From: Norana najaformis
Lineage: Eukaryota > Annelida > Clitellata > Crassiclitellata > Hormogastridae
Assembly (NCBI GenBank): GCA_964023275.1
Contig: OZ029929.1
Location: forward strand, 6,800,437-6,864,436
DNA length: 64,000 nucleotides
Direction of reading: 5' to 3'
Shown here: positions 34,331 to 45,269 of the stretch, piece after piece
Layout: the number at the start of each line of letters is the position of its first letter
Numbering within the stretch: the stretch's first letter is position 1
Notes under the pieces: generated by a model
Database searches by the model: none
What the model saw: only the letters and a program-made list of their open reading frames with translations
What the model was told of the DNA's origin: nothing
Program-made: the position numbers and the translations under genes

Positions 34331-34555
34331 GCAGAAAATGAGCAGTTTAATTTGTTTAAAGGCATCAATCGATGGTCATATTTTCAAAATGGCGTCGGTC
34401 GAAAACAATCAACTCATATAACAAGAGAAGGATATATATGCAAGAACGTCTTAGAATGAAAACTGGCATTGCAAAAAAAAACTTTACTGAATTTTTACAG
34501 ATTATTCTAGTTTCTTGAATCCATCCAGTAAAATCTTCGTTCCGGGCGCCGGAAG

Positions 34556-37500
34556 CTACTGGCGTTCGAAGCCTTTTTCGTCGGCCTCGTTGCTCTTGAG
34601 GTTCAAGTAGTTCATAATGTCTTGTATGTTTCTCTCCGTCTTATCCTTAGCTCTTGATCTCCTCTTATCTTTCAGTTCTTCCTTTGCCTTCTTATTGGCC
34701 TTTTCATTAACACCACGTGCCTCATCGCCGATTACCCCATTAACCTCTTCTTTAGTTAACTCCCAAGCGTCAGTTCCAAGCTTTGCAATATCGTCCCCCG
34801 TTTTGTCCAGAAATTCCACTGCTCCATCTCTCGTTTCGCGTGCTGTTTCATCTTTCTCGAACTCCTCTTTGGCACCCATCTTCACCTCTTCCCTGACCTC
34901 AGTGTCAGCCTCTTTCCCCATTTCCCTCTTAGCCCCATTTTGGGCCTGTCCTTGTGTCTCTTTTTTGGCCTCCATTCTCTGGACTACCTTTTCGACCTCG
35001 TCGTTGATTTCTCTCTTAGCCTCTTGCTGAGCCTGTCTCTGGGTCTCTCCTTTAATCTCAACTTTGGCCTCTCTTTCCGATATCCTCTCGAGCTCATTCT
35101 TGACTTCCGTCTTAGTCTCCTTCTGACCCTGTTTCTGGGTCTCTCCCTCGATCTCAACTTTGGCCTCTCTTTCCGATATCCTCTCGAGCTCATTCTTGAC
35201 TTCCGTCTTAGTCTCCTTCTGACCCTGTTTCTGGGTCTCTCCCTCGATCTCAACTTTGGCCTCTCTTTCCAATATCCTCTCGAGCTCATTCTTGACTTCC
35301 GTCTTAGTCTCCTCCTGAGCCTGTCTCTGAGTCTCATCATTAGCCTGCTCTTGGACTTCATGCTTTACCTCCGTCTTAGCCTCTTCTTGGGCCTGGCCCT
35401 GGGTCTTTACATTGGCCTCTCTTTGGATTACCCTCTTGACCTCATTCTTTACCTCTGTCTTACCCTCTTCTTGGGCCTGCCTCTGGTTCTCTTCGCTTTG
35501 GAATAGCCTCTCGACTACATCGTTGACCTCCCCTTTAGTTTCTTTCTGGGCTTGTAGGTGGGTCTTCCCTTCGACGTCCATTGTGGACTCTCCTTGGACT
35601 GCTTCCTTTTCCTCTCCTTCATCGTCCTTATCAGCCTCAGCATCTGCAACTCCCAGTAATTCTCTCTTTTCCACTTCTTGTTCAGCTGCCTGCGACATCT
35701 CGAAGTCCAGACAGAGCCCAGAGTTGACCGCCTGACTGTAGAGGTCTGTCTCATGACCGTACACATCGGTGCCGTTGAATCTTCGATCCTTCATCAAGCT
35801 GCAGAAACGGCTCAACTCCACCGATTCACTGTCACGTTCTGGAACACCAGAACACAATACATTTACAACAGAACGGCATAAGACAAGAGGGGTAATTGTA
35901 ATTGTAATTTGAGATTTACAAAGCGCCTCTTAGAGGATAAACTCAACAGAGGTGCTTCCGACCCGAAAGAGTAAAATCACTGTTGAACAGTACAGTCTTC
36001 AGGCGCCTGCGGAACACTGAGAGGGGGAGAGCAAGGAGCTGAAGTCGCAATTCTTGAGGGAGACGATTCCAGCAAGTGGGACCAACGTAGGTATGAAGTA
36101 ACCTCGTATTTGTATGTATGCATGCATCTATGTATGTTTACGTTCGTCGTATATGTATATGCATGTATGTGTATGTACTTATGTATGTATGTATGTATTT
36201 ACTTATGTAAGTATGTATCACTAGATTTGTATAGCGCCTTTTAAGTAACACACAAAGTCGCTACAGCACGGCTACCTAATGAACTCTAAAGAGGAACGAC
36301 TTGAGTGGAATGTGTGTATGTAAGAATGCATGTATGTGCATGAATGTATACATACATGTGTAATTTATGTCTGTATGCACGTATATATGTGTACGTATGT
36401 GTGTATGTATGTATTTATGTACATATGTATATACATGTGCGTACGTAAGTGTATGTATGTATCGATGTATGTATGTATAATGCATGTATGTACATGTACG
36501 TATATACATGTTATTTATGTTGGTAAGTATGTGTATATGTGTATTTATGCGAGTATGCGTAAGTATGTACGAGTTTCTGGTTAATTATATAGCGCCTTTT
36601 AAGAACCTCACATAAGCTTAATGATGGAATGGCAAATCATGGCATATGTCAGTTAGCCCTATGGAATGTGATGGCATAGCGTAGAATACAATACAATACC
36701 ACTAAAATTTGTTAATGCCCTCCTTACAAAGTTCAGAAGTGCACTTGAAGCCGGGTTATGCGAAGTATTAAGAACCATAAGCAGACTGGAAGAGGTAACT
36801 TTTAAAGTTAGAGCGAAAGACAGAATGGGTGGCAATGGAATAGGATAACGTAGAACAGCATGGAGTGGTTACAAATTACTAAGAATGAGGAGAGATGGTA
36901 TCTAACAAATTGGGATAGAATGAGGTAGAATATGGGTGAAATAGGATAGGATGGAATGGACTGGATCAGAATAAGGCACGCGATGTCAGACGGTTGGATT
37001 GTATATGGTAGGTCGGACTAAATCTGAACAAATTTAATCTCTAATAACTTCTATAGCGGCGTTTTCGTAATGCGCAAGGCAACAATGGAAGGTTGCTTAA
37101 GTTAAAACGTAGTAAAACATCTAAGTCAAGCTGAAATCCGTTAGGTCAATAAAAACAGAAGTCAGGTAGATGAATAAGTTGGAACAGATGAGTCTTCAAT
37201 TAAGACCTGATGAATGAGGGTAAATAACGGATAGAACGATGGCTGGAGTGGGATAAGACAGAACTGGATCAGATAACTTAGAATGGTACAGGATATATGA
37301 CGGGATGAACTGGAATCGGATGAGATGTGCTGGGATAAAGTACTATAAAGTTCTATTATGATAGGAAATATTTTAGTAAAACAATATAATTGGATGAGAA
37401 TACAATAGGCTCCCAGGAAATGAGAATGAAATGGAAACAGAATTATCATATCAGAAAGGAGAGAAACTGAGTTTCAGCCGAGATAAAGAAAATAATCAAA

Positions 37501-40500
37501 TGGAATCTGTATCTTGAAGACGAAACCCAAACAGTTCGGAACAAAGAAAAACTAACTGGAGAAGATTAGTAAAGCTGAGGACAGTCTAGAACACAACAGA
37601 AAAGTCTTAATACATCAAGCTGACCAGAAACTTCAGAATAACTTAGAACAGAACAGGAAACACCAGAACGACTAGTAAAGATACCAAAACGAGAAATGTG
37701 GGCTTACTAAGGTCCCTGCCACTTCTTCTTAAGTTTCTCCTCCTCCTCTCTTCTTCTTCTTCTTTTTGCATTTCTTTCGCCTTGTGAAGCGCCTGAACCA
37801 CTTCTTCTTCCAGCTTCGGAGTCCCTAGGGTCTTCATTACCCTGTCATAGACCTTTTCGATGAGCAGATTCGCCAGCTCCCGCGAGATGGCGTCCTCATC
37901 AGCCTTGTCCGTCGTATCCTCGCTTGCTGTAGCCTCGCGCCTCCGACGGGTCAAGATGTACCCCGGATTGTTGCCGAATATGTAATCCTCGTAGCCCAGT
38001 CGCTTCCGTAGATGGCTCGTTTCCCGTTTCCTCTTGCTCAAGTCTTCCTCGTCCTTTTCCTGCTCCTCCTGTCCGACCTCCTTATTAAGTTTCTCGGCGA
38101 GGCGCTTGAACTTCCTTTCCTCTGAACCACTGTGGCGTCTCGCTCTCTCATCGCGGTACTTCGCCTGGAGGTGTGTCCTGCGGTTCATCCTGTCCGCTGA
38201 TCGCTTACTTCGGAGTCCGATTGGTTTCTGCTCACCTTTAGGGGTATCGTGCGACGACACGTCCCTGAATTCCATCTGCCCTTGTTCCTTTTTCCTTCCC
38301 TGTACTGTTCCGTCGTACTTCAACTTCTCGGCCGCTGTCTCTTCCAGCTCAGACTTTCCCGATGATTCGGCGACGCCCTTGTTTTCCAGGCCAAAGACAT
38401 CGGCGACTGCGTGCAGCACTTTTCGCATCGCTTCGCTGTTCTTTAGCTTCATGCCCGGTTTCAGTTGTTCCCAGAGAGATCCGAGATAGTCGAGCTCCGA
38501 CATAATATTTTCCATCTCAGTAGACATTGCACTTTTGACCTCTCCTCTGCCTAAGGTCGAGTTCGGGTCTAGGCCTACCGTATCGTTTGCGCTGACAGAA
38601 GAGTCGGTTTTCTCTGTTGGTGTGTCCTTGGCTTGTTTAGACACGGCTTCATCTTTCGCCGAAGTGTTCTCTGCTTTTGCAGACATGTCCTTTGCATTTT
38701 TAGACACGTCCTCTTGTTTGTGTGCTGCTATTGGTATTTCAGCTGCATTCACAGGGATATCATCTACGCCTGCGGGGATATCCTCCGCTTTAACACGAAT
38801 ATCATTTGTTTTTACAGGAACATCCGTTGCTTTCCTATGACTATCCTTTGTTGTGCCCTGCACTGTAATAGGGACACCTGTTGACGTCAATCTAATGTCT
38901 TCTGCTTTCAAATCAATAGCCTTTGTACTGGTATGGGAGTCCTCTGCTTTCGCAGGTGTGGCGTTGGCTGTCACAGGAATATCCTTTGTGTGCATCGTAA
39001 TGTCCTTTGCTTTAAGAGGAATGTCCCTTGCTTTCACATAAACAGTTTTTGCGTTCACAAGGATACCCTTTGCTTTCACAGGGATATTTTTCGCTTTTAC
39101 AAGGACGTCTGTTGCTTGTAACTTCAGTGGAATATCCTTTGCTTTGACATACATGTTCTCTGCTTTCTCGTGAATTTCCTTTCCTTCTTCTGAGAAATGC
39201 TCTTCTTTTTCCGCATCATTTACTGGACTATATGAAGTGCCTTTTACATTTTGTGGTGAACTGTCCATTGCTTTAGAATTTTGGTCAAACTTGTGTTGAC
39301 CCTTCATTAAACTGGCCACCCGACGGTCTCTCTCAGAACTGGCGCTTCCATTTGTTGAAGCAACATTCGTGCTTTCTTCTCTGGCTTTAGTATTTTCACT
39401 TGTTTGATTCACTGCAGCTGAAGTGCCTCTTTCGTCACTAGTATAGTTCTTCACTATATCAAAACTAGTTTTTGCATCGTCAAAAAGATTCTTCACTGCT
39501 ACTAAAGTTCCGTTTTCCTCCGTGGAAAGTCCAGTCTCTGCACTTTTATTTGCATATGCTTTCGGGTCCTTGACATCTGTTGAAACGTCCTTTGATTCTC
39601 CTAAGCTGTCCATAATTTCATCTAAGCTGTTTTCTGAAACCCTTTTAGCTGCTTCTGAAAAGTCTGTCTCGTCGGAGATCAACTCTTCTGGTGTTTCAAT
39701 GGCGTTGTCATAACTTCGGAAAAGGGCATTCAAAATTTTGGCAAAGAACCCCGAATTTTCGTCAGAAGAGGATGAAATCTTTGATCGTGAGTTTTCCGTA
39801 AGTAAGTTAGAAGATGACGAATCTTTTGAATCTGAATTCGTCTCCTTTGAAACGAGAGGCGTATTTGTTGTGCTTGAAATGGAACTTGGCTTCACTGACG
39901 CAGAAAGTGGTGGAAAATCACTGACGACTGGTGTTTTTGGAATTCCAGGAGGTACTTTCGTATCGGTAACACGTTCTTCTTTTGAAGCGACAATGTTTGT
40001 CGTTGAAGTGACGGCTTCTGCCTTTGAAGCGAGGTATCCAGAGTCCAAGATTTTAGCCCTCGGAAAGATGCCCTTCGCCACAAGCGTGGCCTGGATCCTG
40101 ACTGGTCGTGCCTTTGAAATGACAGATCTGAACACTTCTGCTCCTGAATTGATCCGTTTTTCTTTAGAAGCAGCATGCCGAATCTTTACCTCGGACTTAT
40201 TCTCTGCTTCTTTTTCCTGCTCAAACTTCGAAGCTTGCCACTCTGTTTTTAAATCGACATCATTTTTCGTCGATCCTGGCTGCCGCGCAGCCTTGAACCT
40301 TTGTTGACGTTTGTTCGAGAGCAAATCAGACACTTCGAAAGCATCCAGAAATGCATAGAGACTCTGCTCTACGGGAAGCTGGTCATGTGACTGAATAACC
40401 TCCCGCCCATCAGCGGCTAGGCTCTCTTCTGACCACTGAGACTCCAGTCTGTTGTTTTCCGCCCTCGTCTTTTCCCTCTGCGGCCATGGCTCCCCGTCCT

Positions 40501-41729
40501 CAGTGGCTGATACTCTGGATGCAGGTCTGTATTGGTCCGTGGATACTAGGAACAGTTGTTGGAAATCCTTTTCCTCTTCTGCGTTCTGTCTTCGCTCGCC
40601 CATGTTCATGACCTCTCCCTTGTCCTGAACCTTGACCTTTAGATCTGTAGTTCCTCCGTCACTGGCACCTCTTCCGCTGGCATTTCTGCCACTGCAAATG
40701 TAAATGTACACGTTTTTCTATAGCGAATGTATTGCCTGGACCCTGCTCATTTATCAATGAATTCATCGGATGAGATCCTTCACCACCGCTGCCCGTCTGA
40801 ATGGGCGCCACGCCATCTAAGGTACCCGTTTACGGCCCGAGGTTTAAATCTCTAAAATATAGCCACGATCGGTATGCGAACCGGCATTCTCACGCTCTGC
40901 AGAGGCGCCATGACTTACGCTTAACCAATGTGGCTAAACAGCAAGGTCGTTTAATAAACCCCATTACTAGTAAATCAGTCCTGTCTTGCAATGATGATAT
41001 CGAGCATACGTTTAGCATACATTAAGACATCCATTCAAAAATTCCCCAGTTCAGACACCTTCAAAGTACCCCATTCCATTGCATCATTGCATGTAATCCA
41101 AGTTATGGCCTTCACTATACAAAATTTGAAGGAAATTTCATTACATCAGTAGAAAACATTTCTATAGAGCTACCTCAAGCACCCACAACTTAACTGATGC
41201 AGCACCCCGTTCTGTCATAAGTCTCAAACTACTACTTGCATGGCGCAAGTGATACAGATAATCCAAGTTTTGGCCTTCATTGTAAAAGTGTTAAAAGAAA
41301 ACATAGGCCTACTTCAAACACCCAAAACAGCTATAACAGCTATTGGCTGTTTGAAGTAGCTGCCGTAGTGGTTTTATGGAAATAAATTTAAGGGCTTTCA
41401 TTACACGGCACAGGTTGCGTTACTAAGGAAGTCCTAAATAACAATGCAATATGAAACCGCCCTTCATTTCAAATCTAATTACATTAGGAACATGAAGTAC
41501 TCGAACTTGGCGAACATAATATATCCAAATTCGCAAAGTGTATACAGTTTATATATTCAGTGTTCATAACGGTCGTAAAAAATTCGTTTTACAGAACTCG
41601 TAATTCTTACCAGCTGATGGGAGAGCCAGTTTCAGAAATGCAGAGATTTCTGGCAACCAGAACGCACGCAAAGAAGCCACAGATAATAAGCTCTATGTAC
41701 AGGATACGAAACACGAGCTCCGTTGGCAT
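34556..41729 (-). CDS. Secretory precursor with heptapeptide repeats, furin-type sites and charged repeat tail
   Basis: No family recognised. Three exons, high to low: 41729-41611, 40691-37708, 35838-34556. Junction phases (2, then 1) agree, giving about 1461 residues. Exon 1 encodes a signal peptide (MPTELVFRILYIELIICG, then FFACVLVA). Exon 2 is almost cysteine-free, has many N-glycosylation sequons (NYTS, NQTS, NGSA, NDTV, NSTL) and about 24 imperfect heptapeptides of the form VKAKDIP (residues about 553-738). Basic cleavage sites follow: RSKR (867-870), KRKR (926-929), LRKR (934-937) and RRRR (955-958); the last two enclose LGYEDYIFGNNPGYILT. Exon 3 carries Lys/Glu/Gln-rich repeats of 32 residues (EREAKVEIEGETQKQGQ, then KETKTEVKNELERIS), probably helical. 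Donors are CAGCTG|GTAAGA and CCTTA|GTAAGC. If the second intron is not spliced, the frame ends in a hydrophobic tail at 37643 (1055 residues). The gene model rests on phase and motif only. Confidence 0.72.
35891..36094 (-). mobile_element. L2-like LINE 3' tail
   Basis: (GTAATT)n, GAGATTTACAAAGCGCCTCT, TGCTTCCGACCCGAAAGAGT and AGTCTTCAGGCGCCTGCGGA match the tail of the copy at 25455-26090 closely, implying a younger insertion. It lies in intron 2 of the heptad-repeat gene. Confidence 0.85.
36095..36580 (+). repeat. GTAT-type degenerate microsatellite
   Basis: GTATGTATGCAT-like units surround a LINE-tail-like TATAGCGCCTTTTAAGTAAC at 36230. Frames in both directions are Tyr/Cys/His/Thr low complexity. 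Confidence 0.9.
36590..37640. other. Rest of intron 2 of the heptad-repeat gene
   Basis: Degenerate GGATAGAATGG-type sequence fills 36700-36980 and 37210-37440. A LINE-tail-like block (CTTCTATAGCGGCGTTTTCG, GCGCAAGGCAACAATGG, CAGATGAGTCTTCAATTAAG) is at 37030-37200, related to 48950-49320. No gene is seen. Confidence 0.5.
37643..37707 (-). other. Alternative hydrophobic C-terminus by intron read-through of the heptad-repeat gene
   Basis: Beyond the donor at 37707/37706 the exon 2 frame stays open for 21 more codons: SKPTFLVLVSLLVVLV, then FPVLF and stop. A hydrophobic C-terminal end after a Ser/Gly/Asp stretch (RRSGRDLS) resembles a GPI-anchor signal or tail anchor. Either the intron is real and this is chance, or two isoforms exist. 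Confidence 0.45.
40750..40955 (-). repeat. tRNA-derived SINE, minus copy
   Basis: TGAGATCCTTCACCACCGCT, GGCGCCACGCCATCTAAGG, ATGCGAACCGGCATTCTC and CAGAGGCGCCATGACTTACG are the reverse complement of the SINE at 46745-47050. It lies in intron 1 of the heptad-repeat gene. Confidence 0.8.
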
Positions 41730-41959
41730 TTTTGCCTCAAAAAACACGTTCTTTGAAGACAAACCCGTTGTATATTGCAATATTTAAAGTTGTCCTTAAT
41801 ATATTATCAACCTAAATAGTATTTTTGTAGTATGCCGTCAAATAAATAGCAAATCTGTAGTCCGTCTCATACGAATAAATAGCAGTGATTCAGATAAACA
41901 ACGGTTGCTGAATTACGTCAATTTTTTGTGACGTAATCGCCTTGCCATTTAAATGAACG

Positions 41960-43420
41960 CCGTTTTTTTCTTCTGGTTCTCTGCCCTCAGGCAGGTTCAA
42001 GTCCGTTCGTAATCGTAATCGTAATCTCGAGATTTCTACAGCGCTCAACGAAAGCTAAGTCGCGGGAACCAGCTTATTCACAGGCGCTCAGTCAAAACAA
42101 AATCGATAGGCAAAAGGGTCAAGATCCAGGAGTCAGGCACTCAGACAGTCGGACGGCTACGGTGGATGCTGTTTGAAATTGAAGCGAGAAGAGAGATAAG
42201 AGGAAGAGGAAGAATCAGGATAAGATTTCTGGAAAAGAAGTGTTTTCAGTCTTGAGTGAAAGACCTGCGCAGAAACTGAAAGAGGTGAAGTGTTGGTGAG
42301 TTCGTATGATTGACCAGACAACTGTCGCAATTCTGGCGGGAGTTTATTCCAAAGGGGTGGGGCAGCTATGGCTATCGAGCGATTTCCAAATTTTAAGGAT
42401 GAGGTGACGGGAGGGCGAAGAAGTGTTAGGACAGATGAGGAGCGGGTTGAACGGAGTGGTTGGATAGTAAATAATTGACGAAGATAGGAGGGTTGGGAGG
42501 ATTGAAGTGTGTTGTAGGCGAGGGATAAGACCTTGTACTCTATTCGTTCTGGTATTTTAAGCCAGTGCAGTGATTTGAGAACAGAGGTGATGTGATGGTG
42601 TTTGGGGGTTTTGGTGACAGCACGTGCGAGAGCATTCTGGATAGCTTGTAGGCGATTTATCTGGGTTGTGTCAATATTGAGGAAAAGTGAATTGCAGTAG
42701 TCAAGTTTTGCATGGACTATGGATGTGGCAATGATAGATGCGGTTTTGAAGTCAAGCATAGGACGGATTCTGCGAAGGTCGCGGATATGCATAAAGCAAG
42801 AGCGGGAAAGATGGGTGATATGATCAGAAAAAGTAAGGTTCTGGTCGAAAATAACTCCTAAATTACGGACAGAAGAGTTAGTATTAAATGTGTGGGTGGA
42901 GGCAGAGTCCAGGCTGAGGGAGATAGAGGGGTCAGGAATTTTCTTGAGCTGGTCACGTAGGCCGATAAGTATGAATTCAGTTTTAGATGGGTTCAGGCAT
43001 AAGAGATTAGATGTCATCCAAGAGGAGATTTGTTTAACCACACAAAGAAGATGATCTGTAGATTCACTGAAACAATTTGGAGAGAAAGAGATGAATAGTT
43101 GGGTGTCATCAGCATAGAGGTGATGGTCAACGGAGGATGCTTTAATGAGTGAACTGAGTGGGGTAGTGTAGAGGATAAACAGAAGAGGTCCAATACGGAG
43201 CCTTGTGGAACTCCGCAAGTGAGAGGGCATGACTTAGAAGAGGCTTCCGAAGTTTTAACAGAGAAAGAGCGGGAGGAGAGATAAGTCCGTTGATGCCACT
43301 CCTCTCGGTGCTCAGCTTCTTCTTTCAGCCTGCTGTATCCATCCGTTATAATCTAATCCAGCAGCATCTGTCTGGGTCTTCCTCTTGTCCTCCCCCTCCA
43401 TTCTGCCCTTTAACGCTCTT
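41960..43420 (-). mobile_element. RTE-like LINE fragment split by a nested LINE
   Basis: Sequence at 41960-41998 (CTTCTGGTTCTCTGCCCTC) and 43292-43420 (TCTTTCAGCCTGCTGTATCC, TCTGGGTCTTCCTC) corresponds to consecutive parts of the RTE-like piece at 19470-19800. The L2-like LINE at 42008-43282 sits between them. Confidence 0.65.
42008..43282 (-). mobile_element. L2-like LINE, 5'-truncated, with reverse transcriptase C-terminal half
   Basis: A 358-codon frame (42157-43230) encodes YADDTQLFISF, the reverse transcriptase active site, then LCLNPSKTEFILIG, NLGVIFDQNLTFSDHI, VHAKLDYCNSLFLN and PPLWNKLPPELR. The preceding CGVPQGSVL box is one base out of frame with the rest, so one frameshift is visible. 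A 3' region of about 150 bases ends in (ATTACG)n. Flanking AAGTCCGTT at 41999-42007 and 43283-43291 is a 9-bp target-site duplication. It is the best-preserved LINE in the window. Confidence 0.9.
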
Positions 43421-43744
43421 TAATTTTTTATAATATTAGTGAGGATGATTTATTTAGGGCCTTTCGCATATGGGTTTACTCAGTCAGTTTAATTCTGCAA
43501 GTCTGTTATGTAACCTACGTGAAGCTCTTTGAGAAGTGAAGGAAACTACTCGCAAAGATTAAATCTTCTGAATCACTTAAATGTTAAAACCCGTTAGGCC
43601 TATATGTAATGCTACTTTAGGCCATAATTGTTGTTTATGTATATAGGCCTGTGTCCACGTACGTAGGATTATGGGCATAGACATACTTCGACCGATTACT
43701 TGCTTCGAAATGTAATTAATTATGACAATTATCTTACCCATCCT

Positions 43745-43995
43745 ACTAATTAACCAAACATTCCTCTCACAGATCCTATACCCTCCTTCCTCTTATCTCT
43801 CTTTCCGCTCAAATCCCAAACACCATTCACCGTAGCTGCCACGCCGTCTCTCTGCCTGACTTGAATTTTGACCTGAAACCGAACACTTTTTGCCTATCGA
43901 TTTTGTTTTGACTAAGCTCCTGTGAATAAGCTGGTCCCCATGACGTGGTTTTCGTTGGGCGCTGTAGAAATCTTGGGATTACGATTACGATTAAT
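43745..43995 (+). mobile_element. L2-like LINE 3' tail
   Basis: CCTCTTATCTCTCTTTCCGC, GAATTTTGACCTGAAACCGA, CTATCGATTTTGTTTTGACT and GGGCGCTGTAGAAATCTTGG follow the tail of 42008-43282 in plus orientation, ending in (ATTACG)n. Confidence 0.8.
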
Positions 43996-44034
43996 TCACC
44001 TAACACTTAACCCGTTGCAATCTCTACGCAGGTC

Positions 44035-44285
44035 TTTCACTCAAAACAGTCCTCTTCCACAAAATCCTATCCTGATTCTTCCTCTTCCCCTTATCTCTCT
44101 TCCAATCCCAACAACCATCCACCGTAGCCGTCTGACAGTTGGCCTGCCTGACTCTTAAATCTTGACGTAGAACCGAACCCTTTATGCCTATCGATTTTGT
44201 TTTGGCTGAGCGCCTATGAATAAGCTGGCTCCAGCTACTTGGCTTTCGTCCGGCGTTGTAGAAATCTCGCGCTTACGTTACGATC
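44035..44285 (+). mobile_element. L2-like LINE 3' tail, second copy in the same orientation
   Basis: It repeats the order seen at 43745-43995: CCTTATCTCTCTTCCAATCC, GCCTATCGATTTTGTTTTGG, GAATAAGCTGGCTCC and GTTGTAGAAATCTCG. The two tails are about 40 bases apart. Confidence 0.8.
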
Positions 44286-44351
44286 ACTCTTTAATACTAA
44301 AGTTCTTTGAAACACAAAACGGAAGTGGCTTTTACGCATGCGTTGATTTAG

Positions 44352-44365
44352 GTATCCTTAGCAAC
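44352..44365 (+). promoter_or_regulatory. RFX X-box-like site
   Basis: GTATCCTTAGCAAC fits the X-box consensus GTNRCC-N(0-3)-RGYAAC with one mismatch (T for R). RFX factors drive motile-cilium genes, and DNAI2 follows. It lies about 105 bases before a good splice donor (TTTTCAG|GTAAGT at 44469/44470). Confidence 0.45.
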
Positions 44366-44379
44366 CGTGGGCACTTGGA

Positions 44380-44469
44380 GGTTGTCATCATAAAAATTCG
44401 CGAAATAAAAGTGTGTGAAGTTTGTTATCGGCGAATAATTAAGTAAATAGATATAAAAAAAGTTTTCAG
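44380..44469 (+). other. Possible non-coding first exon of DNAI2
   Basis: The DNAI2 start codon lies one base after a splice acceptor (TTCCTTAAACAG|C at 46148/46149), which implies a spliced upstream leader. The donor TTTTCAG|GTAAGTAACG at 44469, downstream of the X-box-like site, is the best candidate I saw. Its left boundary is not defined by the sequence. Confidence 0.4.
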
Positions 44470-45269
44470 GTAAGTAACGAATAATTGCATTACCTTAACT
44501 AATGTTTGTGGATTTGTCTGCGCGTTTTATTTAACAGATTTTTGAGAACAACCTTCTATATGTATCAGATCCAGGACAGATGTGAGAAGTTTGCGTAGGA
44601 TCTTCCAAGTTAATAGGAACTGTCAAATTATTGGGGTGTAAACTGGGATTTAACGAAGCTTTGAGTCCATTTTGAATCCGCAGCCTTGTGGCAGGGGCGA
44701 TGCCATACGGTAGCTATAGAAAAACATGTACATTTACATTTACAAGACTAAAAAATGATCTGAAAAAGCCTGTATAGCCCCCCTACTTATTATGCACTAG
44801 GAATAAATCAGTAGCCATTTTAAAATAAAACAAATATATATAAGACATTAATGTGCCAGGCGTCAGAATTAATTCGCAGGCCGTTTGGGTCATGAATTGA
44901 CTTGTTGTAACAAACGCATTTTAAATGCTAAAAGGATAAGAAAGGTAAAGGTAAAATAGTCGCTCATTTGTTACTTTCCTTTTTCAACAACAGTATAAGC
45001 ATGGTGCTGGGATTGAAGGAGCTAAATGCAAACATGACAGCAGCAGTCTAATGACTGGGCAAGCTTTCCACGTGTGTTACAGGACTTAACAGTGAATTTC
45101 ACTTGATGCACTTGTATTTGAACCCTGGATGCAGAGGTGAAATGCAAACAGATTAACAGTTGGTTTCACTTATTAAGAAAACTAGACTATTAATAGGTAC
45201 TCAGTAAAGGCAAAATGAACAAGGCAGATTAGGTCCAATTCAGTAAACTGTAAATGCAATTTGGAAATT

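Larger units (their letters stand above)
32413..34555. other. Spacer with promoter of the Ly6/uPAR gene and minisatellite
   Basis: The 5' flank of the Ly6/uPAR gene is followed by a purine-rich tract with (AG)n at 32896-32946, then anonymous sequence and a 32-bp minisatellite at 34042-34330. The Ser/Pro-rich minus frame at 32829-33260 is the complement of that purine tract, not a gene. Confidence 0.55.

Noticed and set aside
34940-35506. 188-residue plus-strand Leu-rich frame with apparent repeats
   Set aside because: Antisense shadow of the 96-base coding repeats of the minus-strand gene.
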